Of a stretch of 64,000 nucleotides of DNA, positions 53,378 to 64,000 are shown piece after piece. The number at the start of each line of letters is the position of its first letter. The stretch's first letter is position 1. The position numbers and the translations under genes were made by a program. The notes under the pieces are model-generated. The model ran no database searches and was not told where the DNA came from. It saw only the letters and a program-made list of their open reading frames with translations. Origin of the DNA: Cyanodermella asteris (taxonomy: Eukaryota; Ascomycota; Lecanoromycetes; Ostropales; Stictidaceae); NCBI GenBank assembly GCA_900618795.1, contig UYJD01000004.1:290705-354704 (forward strand). Direction: 5' to 3'.

Positions 53378-55438
53378 TCAGAACCACGGAAACACCGTCT
53401 GCGCGAGCAGCTTCCTCACACCATCCTCAAGCGCCTTCTGCCCACCACCCATCAACTTCGTCCCCTTCCTGACCCTCCTCCGATCCGATCCCAACATGCC
53501 CATGCCCATTCCCATTCCCATTCCCATCGCCGCCTCCCTCGCGCAGCCCCCTGGCAACACCTCCACCCTCGGTCTTCCCATCCCCATCTTCATCCCCAAC
53601 AGCGGACTCTTGCCTCCCATCCACGGACTCCTCCCACAGCCCTTCTTTCTCAGACCATCATCGAGCACCAATCCACTGCCATCCACCACCATCGTCTCAC
53701 ATCCTCCCAACTCCATGACTCCGTCCACGGGACTCAGCTCCGGCCCCAGACAGATCGGAACCTCCTCCTCCCGCCTCGCCTCGCGCTTCCACCGGTCACA
53801 GCCGCCCGCCAGCTCCGTCAGCGGACTCAGAGCCGCATCCCAGTCGCCGGACGCCAGCGTGGTGGCCTCGAATTTGAATTCGGAGAGATGGGCTCCGTGG
53901 GTGCGGATGAAGGAGGAGATCTCGGCGCTGGTGGTCAGGATGCTGTCGAGTTCGAAGTAGGTGAGGTGCGGAAAGTAGAGGGGCCGGAGGGAGGAAGAGG
54001 ACGGTGAGGTAGGTGAGGATGCCGAGGACGACGACGACGGACGGATGTCGTTGGAAAAGGTGTTGGTGGGTTGGCAGCGTAGCTTGGGACGTCGGGTTGG
54101 TGAGTTGGTCGGGGTGCTGTCGCTGTCTATGGTAGAGGCGGAGGTCATGCTTTGCATGCTGTCGAGGCTGGCAGAGCTGGTCTTCGCACGTGGCGTGGAA
54201 ATTGGGACTGCACATGGCCTGTGTTCCGGCTTAGTACGTGCTCTGGTCGCCATACCTTGATCTTGAATCAGGAACGCGGATTCGTGCAGTGTCAGTGGGT
54301 TTGCACCACGGTGCGTGCCCAAACCCGATTCACTGCTGTAATCAGCTCTGTCAGATAGACTCGAGGCTTGCGGTGTGATGACGCGCGGGAAGTACGATGT
54401 TCCAGTCGAGCTGGGCCTCGTAGGCAGCTTGTCGCCGGCTGGTGCCCTTCTGCTTCCATTACCTGCCGATGAGGGTCTGGCAGGACCGGGCAGCCAGTGA
54501 AATGTAAATGATTTGAGCGCTGGAGCGAAGACGCCGATGTATGCGTGCAATATCTTGAGCTGAGCTGCACTGGTGGTGACCGGCATGTGGATGGTCAGAT
54601 ATCTGATTTGGCGCCACCGACGGATAGAGTTGGGCCGGGCACCAAGGCCGAGAAGCGGGTTGAGATACTGGATCGCGTGAACTTGCACTGGCGACAGCGT
54701 CAGGTGATCCAATTTGGGTAGAGCATTGCGCTCAATGGCGATGCGCAGAGAGACTAGTGCATGGTCGACGATGGACTTGCTCGCCGTGGGCAGCATTCCA
54801 GCGCCGAAGGTAGACGCCCCACTTGGATGTTTCTTCTCCTCAGTCGGGCAAGACACGGTCAGATACTTCAAATTCGGCAACTGCCCGAAAGCTCTGACGA
54901 AGGATGGTACGTTGCATGCTGCATGATACAAAGGCGGGTACTGCTTGACAAGCAAATCAGACAGTTCCTTCACGCCCTCGTTCATCTCACACGGCTGGAT
55001 TTGACCACTGACGAGCATGCGCGAAGGCTTGCTCTTTAGCGGACTGCAGTTCGGCGTGTATACATACTCGACTTCGGATCCAGTCGTCGGTTCGAGCAGA
55101 GGTGGGAGGAATGTGGCGTCGCCGTGTGGCATCTTGAAGGTGAGGCGGCGGACATATTGGCCAACTCGGGACAGGGCCGCCAGACGTGCTGGCTTAGTGA
55201 ATGTTGTGAACTTGAAAGTGATGGTGATGTCTTTGAAGACATGCGGTGAGGCGGGCTTTGCGCAGACACGTGTTGTAAGGCGAATATTGAGGAGGGAAGA
55301 CTGGTCCAGCTGCGAGAGCAGATTCTCACGGGCATTCCGGGCAGCTGGATCCTGCCAGAGGCGATTGAAGGCGGATTGAGGTAGTGAGGACGAGGATGGT
55401 GGTTGTGGAGTAGTTGCTGACGCCATGTTACGCGTCAT
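53378..55438 (-). CDS. Large F-box/leucine-rich-repeat-like protein
   Basis: This is a single exon of 686 aa. A weak F-box-like start (residues ~20-60, RLWQDPAARNARENLLSQLDQSSLLNIRL, then RVCAKPASPHVFKDITITF) leads into irregular leucine-rich segments: YVRRLTFKM, LPNLKYLTVSC, LPKLDHLTLSPVQ, IRYLTIHM and LKSFTFHW. Residues ~330-480 are disordered, Ser/Thr/Pro-rich and lack repeats. A late LRR-like block follows (FPHLTYFELDSILTTSAEISSF, HLSEFKFEATTLASG). A Met-Gly repeat near residue 645 is encoded by a hexanucleotide repeat. It may be an F-box adaptor of an SCF ubiquitin ligase, but the F-box is divergent. The ATG is at 55438; a second in-frame Met four codons later is equally possible. Confidence 0.75.
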   Translation of the reverse strand: MTRNMASATTPQPPSSSSLPQSAFNRLWQDPAARNARENLLSQLDQSSLLNIRLTTRVCAKPASPHVFKDITITFKFTTFTKPARLAALSRVGQYVRRLTFKMPHGDATFLPPLLEPTTGSEVEYVYTPNCSPLKSKPSRMLVSGQIQPCEMNEGVKELSDLLVKQYPPLYHAACNVPSFVRAFGQLPNLKYLTVSCPTEEKKHPSGASTFGAGMLPTASKSIVDHALVSLRIAIERNALPKLDHLTLSPVQVHAIQYLNPLLGLGARPNSIRRWRQIRYLTIHMPVTTSAAQLKILHAYIGVFAPALKSFTFHWLPGPARPSSAGNGSRRAPAGDKLPTRPSSTGTSYFPRVITPQASSLSDRADYSSESGLGTHRGANPLTLHESAFLIQDQGMATRARTKPEHRPCAVPISTPRAKTSSASLDSMQSMTSASTIDSDSTPTNSPTRRPKLRCQPTNTFSNDIRPSSSSSASSPTSPSSSSLRPLYFPHLTYFELDSILTTSAEISSFIRTHGAHLSEFKFEATTLASGDWDAALSPLTELAGGCDRWKREARREEEVPICLGPELSPVDGVMELGGCETMVVDGSGLVLDDGLRKKGCGRSPWMGGKSPLLGMKMGMGRPRVEVLPGGCAREAAMGMGMGMGMGMLGSDRRRVRKGTKLMGGGQKALEDGVRKLLAQTVFPWF
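53496..53533 (+). repeat. Hexanucleotide CCCATN repeat inside a coding exon
   Basis: Imperfect CCCATG/CCCATT units encode an alternating Met-Gly run (GMGMGMGMGM) in the minus-strand leucine-rich protein. The array may be length-polymorphic. Confidence 0.8.
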
Positions 55439-57326
55439 TGCTCTTAGACTGTCTTAAACGATTAGTGCCATTCCGCTTAGAAGCGTTGTACACGCTATCG
55501 GAACAGGAGCTCACAATGGTGAATCGAGGATTACAGCCGCCTGCAAGACGGTGTAATCCTAGTCGGAGTCAATTGACTGTCAATCGGATGATGCTCGCTA
55601 GGCACGATTCGTGACAGCGAAGCTGGAAAGTCGGAAGAAGAAGCAGTGGGATTTGCTGGCGAGGACGCGCAATGCTCCCGACCACGATCGAATCAGACGG
55701 GATCAGATTGAGCAATTGACGCAATCGAGTTCAATCACACGATTGACTCAGATCTCAATTGACAGCAACCACAAGTACAGACAACACCCTCAGAGTGGAG
55801 ATTGGAGATAATGATACAAGAACAACGACCTCAAAGGTCAGACAAACTCAAACGTCAAGACAAGGCAGAGACAGGTATCTATCCGAAAAGAGGAAGAAGG
55901 GCGAGCAGGAAGAGGCACCAGCCCCAGGATATGAGAAGCCGGCATCCGGATCTCTCCCGCCACACACGAACATTCAGATCACTTCAGGGGAAGCTCATAG
56001 CGAAAAGAGCGTACCTCACGCTCCCCACCGCGAACCTTGCAGGGTGAACACCCCATCAGCCCAATCAGCATCGACCGAATCCAGACACGCACAACAACAA
56101 CAGTAAACTAAACAAAACGAAACAAATGCACGCAAACCACGCGCGAGAATACAGAAAGGGCGACCCCCCCTGCAAGTGGCGGTGAGTTCACGAAAAAACT
56201 TTCTCCCAGCCCTGTCGCGTACTTCCCCATCGGGCTGTTTTGCGATGTGCTTCGACGAACCCTTCCACCGTACAATGTCTCGCGAGGCCAACGAAAAAGA
56301 TGCGAAGACCGCGTCTGATCGGCACACGCCAGCGATCGAATTGCGAAGAAGGGAACCCCTTGGCGCGAAACGGCGAGTGGCCGTCGTTGGTGCAAGCTGT
56401 GGGTGACTGGTTGGGGCCCGGATGTGGGGAAAGGTTGAAGGTTTGAGCGCCAATCGAATTGCAGCGACATGGCGGCTCACGCGCATCGGCCCGCGACGGG
56501 GTCGCGACTTTTTGTTCACGCCGTGCACGCGAAGGCGCGCGAGGGGCGTGTGATGGGCGAGAATGCATGAGTCGAGTCAAAACAGAATAAATACAGGATG
56601 GTGGTGATCTTGTTCCATGGCCCTGTGAAAAGCTGCTTTGCGCAAATGCGCTGGAGCATGGTTGACGATGAGGTCTCGGAACTAGACAGTAGAGCAGCAA
56701 GATTGTAACTTGAAATCATAACGTTGTTCTGTTCGTGTCAGCGAACCCTTCTGGCGAGCTTGCCCTTTCATGCAAATGCTACGGTTAATACAGCGCGACG
56801 CTTGGAAGTAGAAACAACACAAAAACGCGACATCGGCTCCAGGACCTTGGTCAAAGCTACGAGACGTGAACCAGCTAGCACATGTCCTCAACAGCACCCA
56901 TCAATACACAGGGTGAGACCAAACAGTTCCAATCGACCTCGGATAAGAATGACGACGCTATTGCTATCTTGATGGTATTGCCAAGTATACAGTCTCAGCT
57001 ATGAAAAACTCCTGCCCGATGCTTCAAAATATGGTAGCAAGCCCCAATATCGGCAAGACAGACCCAAGTCAAACGCCCCGTAACGCCTTCGCTCGAGCTC
57101 GACTTGGTGTCAGAAATGTCTTCGTGATAATCAAACCCATCAAAATATGTCAGTGATTCCATGCCAAGCAAGATGTAAGCTGCAATCACCTGTGCCTAGC
57201 TCATACGCCAATCCTCCAAAACGCCAATGCTCCGTTTACCCGAGTTTTTATTCTTCGTAACCTCGTCGATACTTCATGCGACCCAATGAAGAGAAGCGAT
57301 GCTGACATGGAATGCGACGACGGCTC
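55439..57326. other. Intergenic stretch between the LRR-like gene and SLN1
   Basis: About 1.9 kb. It must hold the promoter of the LRR-like gene and the 3' UTR of SLN1. Reading frames in both directions are short and show no families; an A/C-rich segment (55700-56100) has no visible protein sense. Confidence 0.55.
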
Positions 57327-60300
57327 TCATCCAGTCGACTTTGACCGACTCCCTGGGCAAGCAAGGTCCGTGATCTCGACTTCGACCTCCTGTATGCTAG
57401 GCCTCTTGCCCGCGCTGCTTCGGCGTCGCTGGTTGAGGTCGACCCCGTGCTCCTCTCTCGGCCTGTCAATACTCTTTCTGACAATCGCAACCACCCGATC
57501 CTTGCCGGCCGAGTCCCCCTCTTCCCCCTCTTCTGGTATTGTAGGACAGAACTTTTTGAGGACTTGTTTCAGCGCGGGCCTGCGGATCGGCTTCGGCAGG
57601 AAGTAGTCCATCCCGCTTTCCATGCATTCCTGCTGGTTGCTTTCCTCGGCAAATGCTGTGAGCGCCACAATGGGCGCGCTGTAGCCCGCGCCTCGGATCA
57701 GACGTGTGCTTTGCAGGCCATCGACGTTCGGCATCTGAACATCCATGAAGATGAGATCAAAGTACTCCGGCGGATTCTTTTCCAGGCCAGTCTTGACAAA
57801 GTCGAAGGCTTGCTGCCCATCCGAAGCAACAGTGACATCGTAGATCTCTTCCAACCGAAGCATCTTCAGCACAACCTCTTGATTAATCTTGTTGTCTTCG
57901 GCAACCAAGACGCGTACTCGTCGACCAGACTTCTGTGCCTCCATCGCGACTCGTTCCATGGCTTCAAATCGCGACGACTCGTCTTCCAACGGCGGGGTCG
58001 TCGCGAAGTACGGCTGCGATAGGCCAACCAATCGAGGATTTCTACGCGCCGACAGGCTGGTTGTATAATTCGCGGGAGCGCTATGCGTGCTCTTGTCGGA
58101 ATCCGACGCGTCGCCATCGTTGTCTTCTGCTTCGTGTTCGATCCTGGGAACGGAGCCCTCGGCCGCGGATCCTGATACAGGAGCATTACCTGCAACCGGT
58201 TGGCCGATCCAACTCTTGCGCTTTGGGCTTTTGCTCTTATCCGGAGTAGCCCAGTGTGCACTGGCATCGGAGACTTTCCGACTGAGCTGCAAGCTATGCC
58301 GTCTTGACCCGTCAAATTTCGAACTCGACATGCTGTCGGTCCGACTTTTGACGAACCTCAGGGGAATGTTCATGGTGAACTTGCTGCCCTTGCCGGGCTC
58401 ACTTTGCAGTGTGACGTTGCCGCCCATCAACTTCGCAAGTTGCTGGCAGATGGACAAGCCAAGACCAGTCCCTCCGTATTTCTTGCTCAAACCGAGGTCG
58501 CCTTGGACAAACGGCTCGAAGATCTTTTCCTGCTGATCAGGGTGGATACCGGGACCAGTGTCTTCCACGCTGAACTCGAAGATGAGGTGTCGGGACTGGG
58601 GTGGCGGAGAAGGGGTCACATCTCTGACAGAGACTTCTGCCACATGCTTGTTCTTGTTCCTGTTCTTGTCTTTGGGCTTCTGTCTGCGAGCGGAAGGCGG
58701 ATCCACGCTGTTGAATTCAAGTGCCGTTGACAAATTGCTGCTTCTGCTGTTGTCCCTTGTACTTCCGGTGCTTTTGCTGCTTGAACTGCTTCGACTTTCT
58801 CGTAATCGTCCCCGTCCCATCATCCTCGACCTACGGGATGAATTCCTAGATCCTTGACGAAACGATGGCTCGTCTTCGTACGTGACCATTGGCCCTAGAC
58901 ACCTGATGGTGACCGTCACACTCCCACCCTTGGGGGTAAACTTGAGACTGTTCGACACCAAGTTGATGATGACTTGCAGCAGACGATGCTGATCGCCCCA
59001 CAGAAGCATATCTCTTAGCTTGCTTTTGCCTTGTGGGCCAAAGGCCGGAACTCCGACAGCATCACTAAGCAACATGTCGTGCTCGAGTGTCTCGAAACAG
59101 ACTTGCAAATCGATATGCCCCTCCCTTGCTTGCTGTTCAAAAATGCTCAATACTTGCGAGCTGATGTCGGCTAGCCTGAATTCCCTCTCTTCAAGTTTCA
59201 CGACTTGTCCAACCTGGTTCTTTGAGAATGTAAGTAGGTCGGTGAGCAAGTGAAGAAGTAAGTCCCCTGACTTGTGAATGATGCCGAGACTTCTCTTGAC
59301 TCTGGTCATGTCCGTTTCATGCATCGTGACTGCGCACATGCCGAGGATTCCATTGAGAGGCGTTTTGAGTTCGTGTGAGATGTTGGCAATAAAAAGCGTC
59401 TTCGCTTCGTTCGCTGCCTCGGCAGCCTTCTTGCTCAGCTCTAGCTCCGCTGTCCGCTCGCGCACCTTTTTCTCGAGTTTCGTGTACTGTAGATTCAGTT
59501 CGTCGACCATTTCGTTGAAAGTGGCGGACAAATCGGTCAATTCGTCCTTAACGAAATGTTTGGGATCGTGCACCTTCTTGGGCACCCGGAAGCTACCCCG
59601 GCGAGAGTGGCGCTCCTGCCATGATGGCCGTTTGACTTTCTCCCAGATTTTCCTGAATACAGACCTGTTGTCCGGTTTCTCGTCGATCACGTTTTCTGCA
59701 AAGGGAAGGCTCATTCCGGTGTGGATGCTGCCCTTGTCACTTGTTCCACTAGAGCCCTCCACGCTTCTGGTCGTGGCATCGCGGAGTCGCCGAATAGGGC
59801 GTACAAAGTAATGCGCGGATGGCCAGGCGACCAGAATAACAGCACCGATAGTGCCAAACAAGCAAGCAATCAGGACATTGCGGAGGTAAGTTAGCGGCTT
59901 GACAACTTCGTCGTAACTCTGCTCGACCAGCAAAACCCAGTCGACCAGTTGAGAATGCGGAAAAGCGAAGCCTACCGAGATCCGGTCATTCTCCTCGTTG
60001 CGTGTATCAAGCATACTTCCGCTATTGAAATCCTCCCTGTTATTGACCGTGATGGCCGATTCGACCGCAGGATATGAATCGAGAGTGAAGGTCGTTTCCC
60101 AGTCGTTTGCAGCAGTCGCATGAGCTAGTCGAGCGTGCCTAACGCTTCGTGAGGCATTCTGTGAGGGTGGCAGTACGTAGCGCATTCTCTCCTTGTCCCA
60201 TGGCTCGGAGAGCTTCTTATCAGTGTAGACGACTCCGGGTCCGAAGGTGTTATTTTCGGTGGCAGGTCCGACAAGTAGTAATGTACCAGTATCACCCAAG

Positions 60301-61099
60301 CCTTCCGTAGCGCTCATGACTTGTTGGATGAGGTCTGCGTTCGTGACAACAGTCAGCCAGCCGAGAAGCGACACCTGGTCAGTTGTGTTCACTATAGCAC
60401 AGGTGATTGACATCAAGGAGTAGGTCTCGTTTAGGATCCATGGTCCCAGAAAGATTGTGCTGTTGATGTCGAGAGCAGCTCCTTGGAAGTAGCTCGTGGT
60501 GTCGTTCTGTCCGTCCTGTGTGCTGGTCATGTAGGTCAAGTTGGGATACAAGTGCGCCGGATAGCCATAATCATCCTGACCAAGGTATACATCGCTTCCG
60601 TTGACGCGGTACGGAAGTTTCACGCCGGTGCTGCCGAGACTGGCTCCCGTCGCGCGCAGAAGTGTATTGTTCCCATCGTTTCCCGACTCGTTCATGGCCT
60701 GTACCTGAGCTTGCAGAAGCCATGCTGAGCCTCCACCACTATTCAAAGCTGTTTGTAAATCTGTCTGACTCCTAGCCCAGTTTGCAGCTGTTTGGTTCCC
60801 TTGATTGTATCGTTGAATTGCTTGTTGTACTAATATTCTGGTCGACATGGATTGAACGGACGACTGGAGAATGGTGAGGGAGGAAAGTAGTTGAGCGGCA
60901 TAGAGGGCAGCTGTGAGCGAGAGCGAGTTCTGTTTGACGTTGACGACATAGTCATGATTGACGACCCAAGAAGCAACGGCGATAACGGCGATGGATACGA
61001 GGCTGCAACCGACAACGAGCAGGGTCAGTTGTTCCCTAGTGGAAGTTAGTAAGTGTACATGTTTGCGACAGCGAGCTCGTACCGAATGGCAATGCGCAT
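57327..61099 (-). CDS. sln1: Sln1-type hybrid histidine kinase (osmosensor)
   Basis: There are two exons, 61099-61083 (17 nt) and 61035-57327, giving 1241 aa. The tiny first exon encodes MRIAI plus part of Arg, and splicing yields MRIAIREQLTLLV, the hallmark start of fungal Sln1. The layout is TM1 (residues ~10-30), an extracellular sensor domain with many N-glycosylation sites, TM2 (~391-412, NVLIACLFGTIGAVILVAW), a HAMP-like linker and coiled coil, HisKA with NISHELKTPLNG (His560), HATPase (NLVSNSLKF, DTGPGIHPDQQEKIF, GTGLGLSIC) with a Ser/Arg-rich insert at about 710-820, and a receiver with MDVQMPNVDG (Asp1104). It is the plasma-membrane turgor sensor that passes phosphate through Ypd1 to Ssk1 and Skn7, upstream of the HOG pathway. 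All phosphotransfer residues are present. Confidence 0.96.
61036..61082 (-). other. Intron 1 of SLN1 (47 nt)
   Basis: The donor is GTACGA, a perfect TTACTAACTT branch site lies before the acceptor CACTAG. It splits the Arg codon CG|G and is what makes the N-terminus read MRIAIREQL. Confidence 0.92.
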
Positions 61100-63868
61100 C
61101 GCTGCGTCCTGCTCGGACTAGCCGAAGCGATGGATGGCAAGAGTAAGGGTGCAAAGGATGGCGTATGTCCGTCGTGCATAGTCTGCTGGCTATCGAATAT
61201 TCGAGTTGATAGACGGGGAGCAGGTCGACATGCTGGACACGACGAGGCTGTCCCAGGCAAGTGGACTCGGAGAATGGCGGAGGTTGGTCAACGAGCTGGT
61301 ATGTCTCTCGGAGAGATAGCCGGGGCAGGTTCACAGCAGGCGAGGAGGTGGTGGCTGTCAAGGTGGACGCGTGGGCGTTTGCGGTCGTACAGAGGGAGGG
61401 AGGGAGAAAGCAGTGTCGGCGAGCGTTGAGCGTGAGGCCGTAGATGACGCCGCCTTGTGGCAACAGCAGTCAGTGACGAGAGGAGCACGCTGATGCGTCG
61501 CCTGGCCGATGCAAGGCGTGGGCTGTCGGCTGAGGAGCGAAGGTGTAGAGTGAGCGGTGGTGTTTCGTGCCGAGCTGGAATTGTTGGAGATGTGCACAGG
61601 CGGCGTCGGAGAGTTCAGAGAGTTTAGGGGCAGCGGCACACGCTGTCAAACGCAGCGATCTCTTTCCCTCCTGGCCAGCCTTCCCGCGGTTGCGCAGACA
61701 CATCGGCAGAAATCTAGAACGCTGCATCCCTCACACGCCCATGCTTGCTGACTGAAGCTGCGCACGCCGCCCACAAAGCCTGCCAGCAGTTGAGTTCCCC
61801 GTGGCCTGCAGAGAATGCACACCCCTGCTAACGTGATACAGAGCCAGCTCCAAGCGAAAGGACACTCCAACCTCTTCTCGTGATGAATAGACTACAATAG
61901 TCCCCTGGTCCCTGGAAACCGAGGTTGACGACCATATTACTTCTGCAGTCAGGTGGCAAAGTGCGACTCCTCGAGGCACGCTGTCACGCATTCCTTCTCG
62001 CCAGATCGTTTCAAGCTGGTGTCTGGTCCTGTACATCCAGGCGACAGTCCAAGCGACACGCACGCAGCAGATTGGGGCACGGCATCCAGCGAATCGCAAA
62101 CAAGAATCCGGTGCAGCACACCATTGGGAACCCCGGCAGGAAGTGACCAGCAATAGAGGTCGGCATGCCTGCTGGTGGCGGAGCGTGGCGTCTGAAGCAA
62201 CCACTCCCAAGTCTAGCTTTTGGCCCTTTTCACACCACTCCGCTCGCCTGCTGGGCCTGACTCGCAACACAGTGGGTGGCATCCGCTAAACGCGCCTTTG
62301 GTCACGCCTCCCCCATAGTCTTCCCAGTCTGGTTCTGCCGAGATAGCAGCTCGCGTGTCTCAGAAACCGGCAAACTCTGACTGAAGAGTAGCTATCGCAT
62401 CGCGACCGTTCCTTTGCTCACCTTCTCAGTTTTAGGCAAAGGCCTCGGACTCTGAAGATCGAGAAGCCCAAACCCCTCAGACAGACACACACACACGGCT
62501 GATCGTATGCCGATCCAGGCACGGCCGAACTGCCGGCTAACTCTGTTCGTTGGTCGCCCACGGTTGCTGCCATGTGCGCAGAAAACCATGCACGTTGTGG
62601 GCAAATCTAACCGGGGGCACGGTTGCGAACACGGCTGCCTCCCTGCAGGGCTTCCGCCACGCTGCTCTTCTGAGCCGAGCACTCTCAACATCTTGACGCT
62701 TTCGGTGACGAGTAAATTCGGTAAACAGCGGCGAGACACCAGTTTGATGGATATGCGATGCTGCAGTGTTACCATGGAGGTGTCGCGAGGTAGAGGGTGG
62801 TCGACTGGCGCTTTTCCACAGCTTGCATCGGCATTGAGCGAGCATATAGAGTTTGCGGCACCTCGGCAAAACCCTAAGGCTGAGGCCAAGATGTTGCAAC
62901 AATAAGCTGATTGCGTTCAGCGCAGTCAGCTGAGCAGAAGAATGTCTGGTAAGCAAACTTCTGATTGCCTTAAACCATCGCCTCACTGCAAGGCGATGGT
63001 GGCAGCTACAGCATACAATAGTCGACAGACCATGAATCTTTGGGCCAACCCCACACTTCATGCGACCCGGTTAGTGGTTCCCTTTCTGTTTGGCACGACT
63101 ATACGCCGATAGAAGAAAACTGCTTCCAAAAAAAAATACCTCAAGGAAATTGCACTTAGGTGGGTCGTCGGCATCGGCCATACGAGTACGCGGCTGATCT
63201 TCCTCGACCATGTCTGTTCGCGACAATTTTGAAAGCTGACGCACTCGCGGCGAAATCGGCGCACCACCAAGTCTTCCTACGTGTCCGCAGTATTTCTTTT
63301 CGTCCGAAAATCGCTCGTTGGCTGTTCATCACTGGTCGGGCAACACTGAAAGGTTTCTGCTCTCGATTCGTGGAGCGGCAAAGAAAACAATCCGATGCTA
63401 GAGCGTCGTCGGGTGTGCTCTGCGATATCGCTTTGCGAGTTGCAGATACGCTAGCTCAAGCAAGCAAGGCCGCATGTCGTTGATTGAAAGGTTAGATTAG
63501 TGTTACCTGGACAAGGCTACCGACTTAGACTCGCGTGCACCTCTAGTATCCTGCTGCACAACAGCTGCACAGCTAAAAGACGTCTCGGCACACGACCGTG
63601 GAGCACAAAGTGTTCTTCAAGCGTCCTGAACGCTTCGCTTCCAAGAAGTGTCCGTGCTGAGCATGCGAGCAGGCTGGCACTGTCATTGAAGCGCGTGATT
63701 TAGAGAACCTGATTCTGACAATGCAAGACTTTCGGCCCTGCGACGTCGATCGAGTCGTGAGCTGCGCAGCGTCATTAATATATGCCTTTGACAGTAATCC
63801 TCTGATGACAAAAGTATCCATTCATGCTAATTGAGACTTCAAAACTCATGGAATACTATTCGCGAAGG
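61100..63868. other. Long 5' intergenic region of SLN1
   Basis: About 2.8 kb without recognised genes, containing the SLN1 promoter and leader and, toward the right, the 3' flank of the right-edge gene. A short (CA)n run is at 62487-62496. A poly-A tract at 63126-63137 is the only other simple sequence. Confidence 0.5.
62487..62496 (+). repeat. (CA)n microsatellite
   Basis: A short run of CA units (ACACACACAC) after a CAGACAGACA stretch. Only its presence is noted. Confidence 0.5.
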
Positions 63869-64000
63869 TCACAGACCCTCTTTCGCCAGCATGTCCGCGA
63901 TGCTGAGGTAAAAGGCCACCGCATTAAACTGCCTCTTCTTCCCAGTCCACTCTCTTACCATCCACCTCAACCTGTTGGTCCAGTTGATCAGATCCAGATG
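63869..64000 (-). CDS. C-terminal fragment of an unidentified protein (runs off the window)
   Basis: From the window edge the minus strand reads 43 codons and a TGA at 63869. The segment contains LINWTNRLRWMVREWTGK and ends NAVAFYLSIADMLAKEGL. The Trp-rich, helix-like sequence with no stops, and the sharp end followed by non-coding sequence, suggest a real C-terminus. The family is not recognised. The N-terminus, length and introns are outside the window. Confidence 0.45.
   Translation of the reverse strand, partial: HLDLINWTNRLRWMVREWTGKKRQFNAVAFYLSIADMLAKEGL

Noticed and set aside
54219-54255. An intron-like 37-nt stretch (GTATGG ... TACTAAGC ... ACACAG) inside the LRR-like gene on the minus strand
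   Set aside because: Removal would shift the frame and lose the late leucine-rich block, and 37 nt is below the other introns here. The unspliced frame gives the better protein.
61100-61463. N-terminal extension of the SLN1 frame up to 61463
   Set aside because: The intron with a perfect branch site and the conserved MRIAIREQL start show that the extension is non-coding.

Overview
The window is nuclear DNA from a filamentous ascomycete (Pezizomycotina). The evidence is short (47 to 126 nt) GT-AG introns with CTRAC-type branch sites, compact gene spacing, and protein families typical of moulds: a fungal Prp8 with an intein, a Sln1-type hybrid histidine kinase, a Kin4-type kinase, a GT90/CAP10 enzyme and a DUF7907-like secreted protein. 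The style suggests Dothideomycetes, perhaps Mycosphaerellales; this is an inference. No bacterial operons, rRNA, tRNA, CRISPR array or intact transposon was found by eye. Two runs of N (30762-30790 and 50171-50394) mark assembly gaps.

Layout. 1-6.5 kb: the 5' part of a small secreted protein, a GPI-anchored PEBP-like protein, a GNAT acetyltransferase and a FucP-type sugar permease. 8.4-23 kb is a housekeeping block: PRP8 (7.6 kb, one exon, with a 179-residue mini-intein), the divergent ribosomal protein eL34 gene (four exons, one of 14 nt), cytosolic PheRS alpha, and a divergent EDEM-type mannosidase with a PA domain. 23-38 kb: a long gene-free stretch, a Kin4-like kinase, a disrupted small secreted protein gene, a GT90 enzyme and the lipin Pah1. 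38-47 kb: a membrane-anchored FN3/coiled-coil protein, a DHA1-type MFS transporter and a small F-box-like protein. 47-55 kb: a membrane protein with an aspartic-protease fold but no catalytic aspartates, a DUF1772-like protein, a possible small Cys-rich protein and a large leucine-rich F-box-like protein. 57-61 kb: a Sln1 osmosensor kinase whose first exon is only 17 nt. The C-terminus of another minus-strand gene enters at the right edge.

These are mostly independent host genes, not a cluster. Functional themes are RNA processing and translation (PRP8, eL34, PheRS), ER quality control and lipid synthesis (EDEM-like, Pah1), cell-surface sensing and glycosylation (Sln1, the pseudo-protease, GT90, PEBP), and transport (two MFS proteins). 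The most notable item is the PRP8 mini-intein at 10922-11458. No strong candidate for a wholly undescribed multi-gene system was seen.
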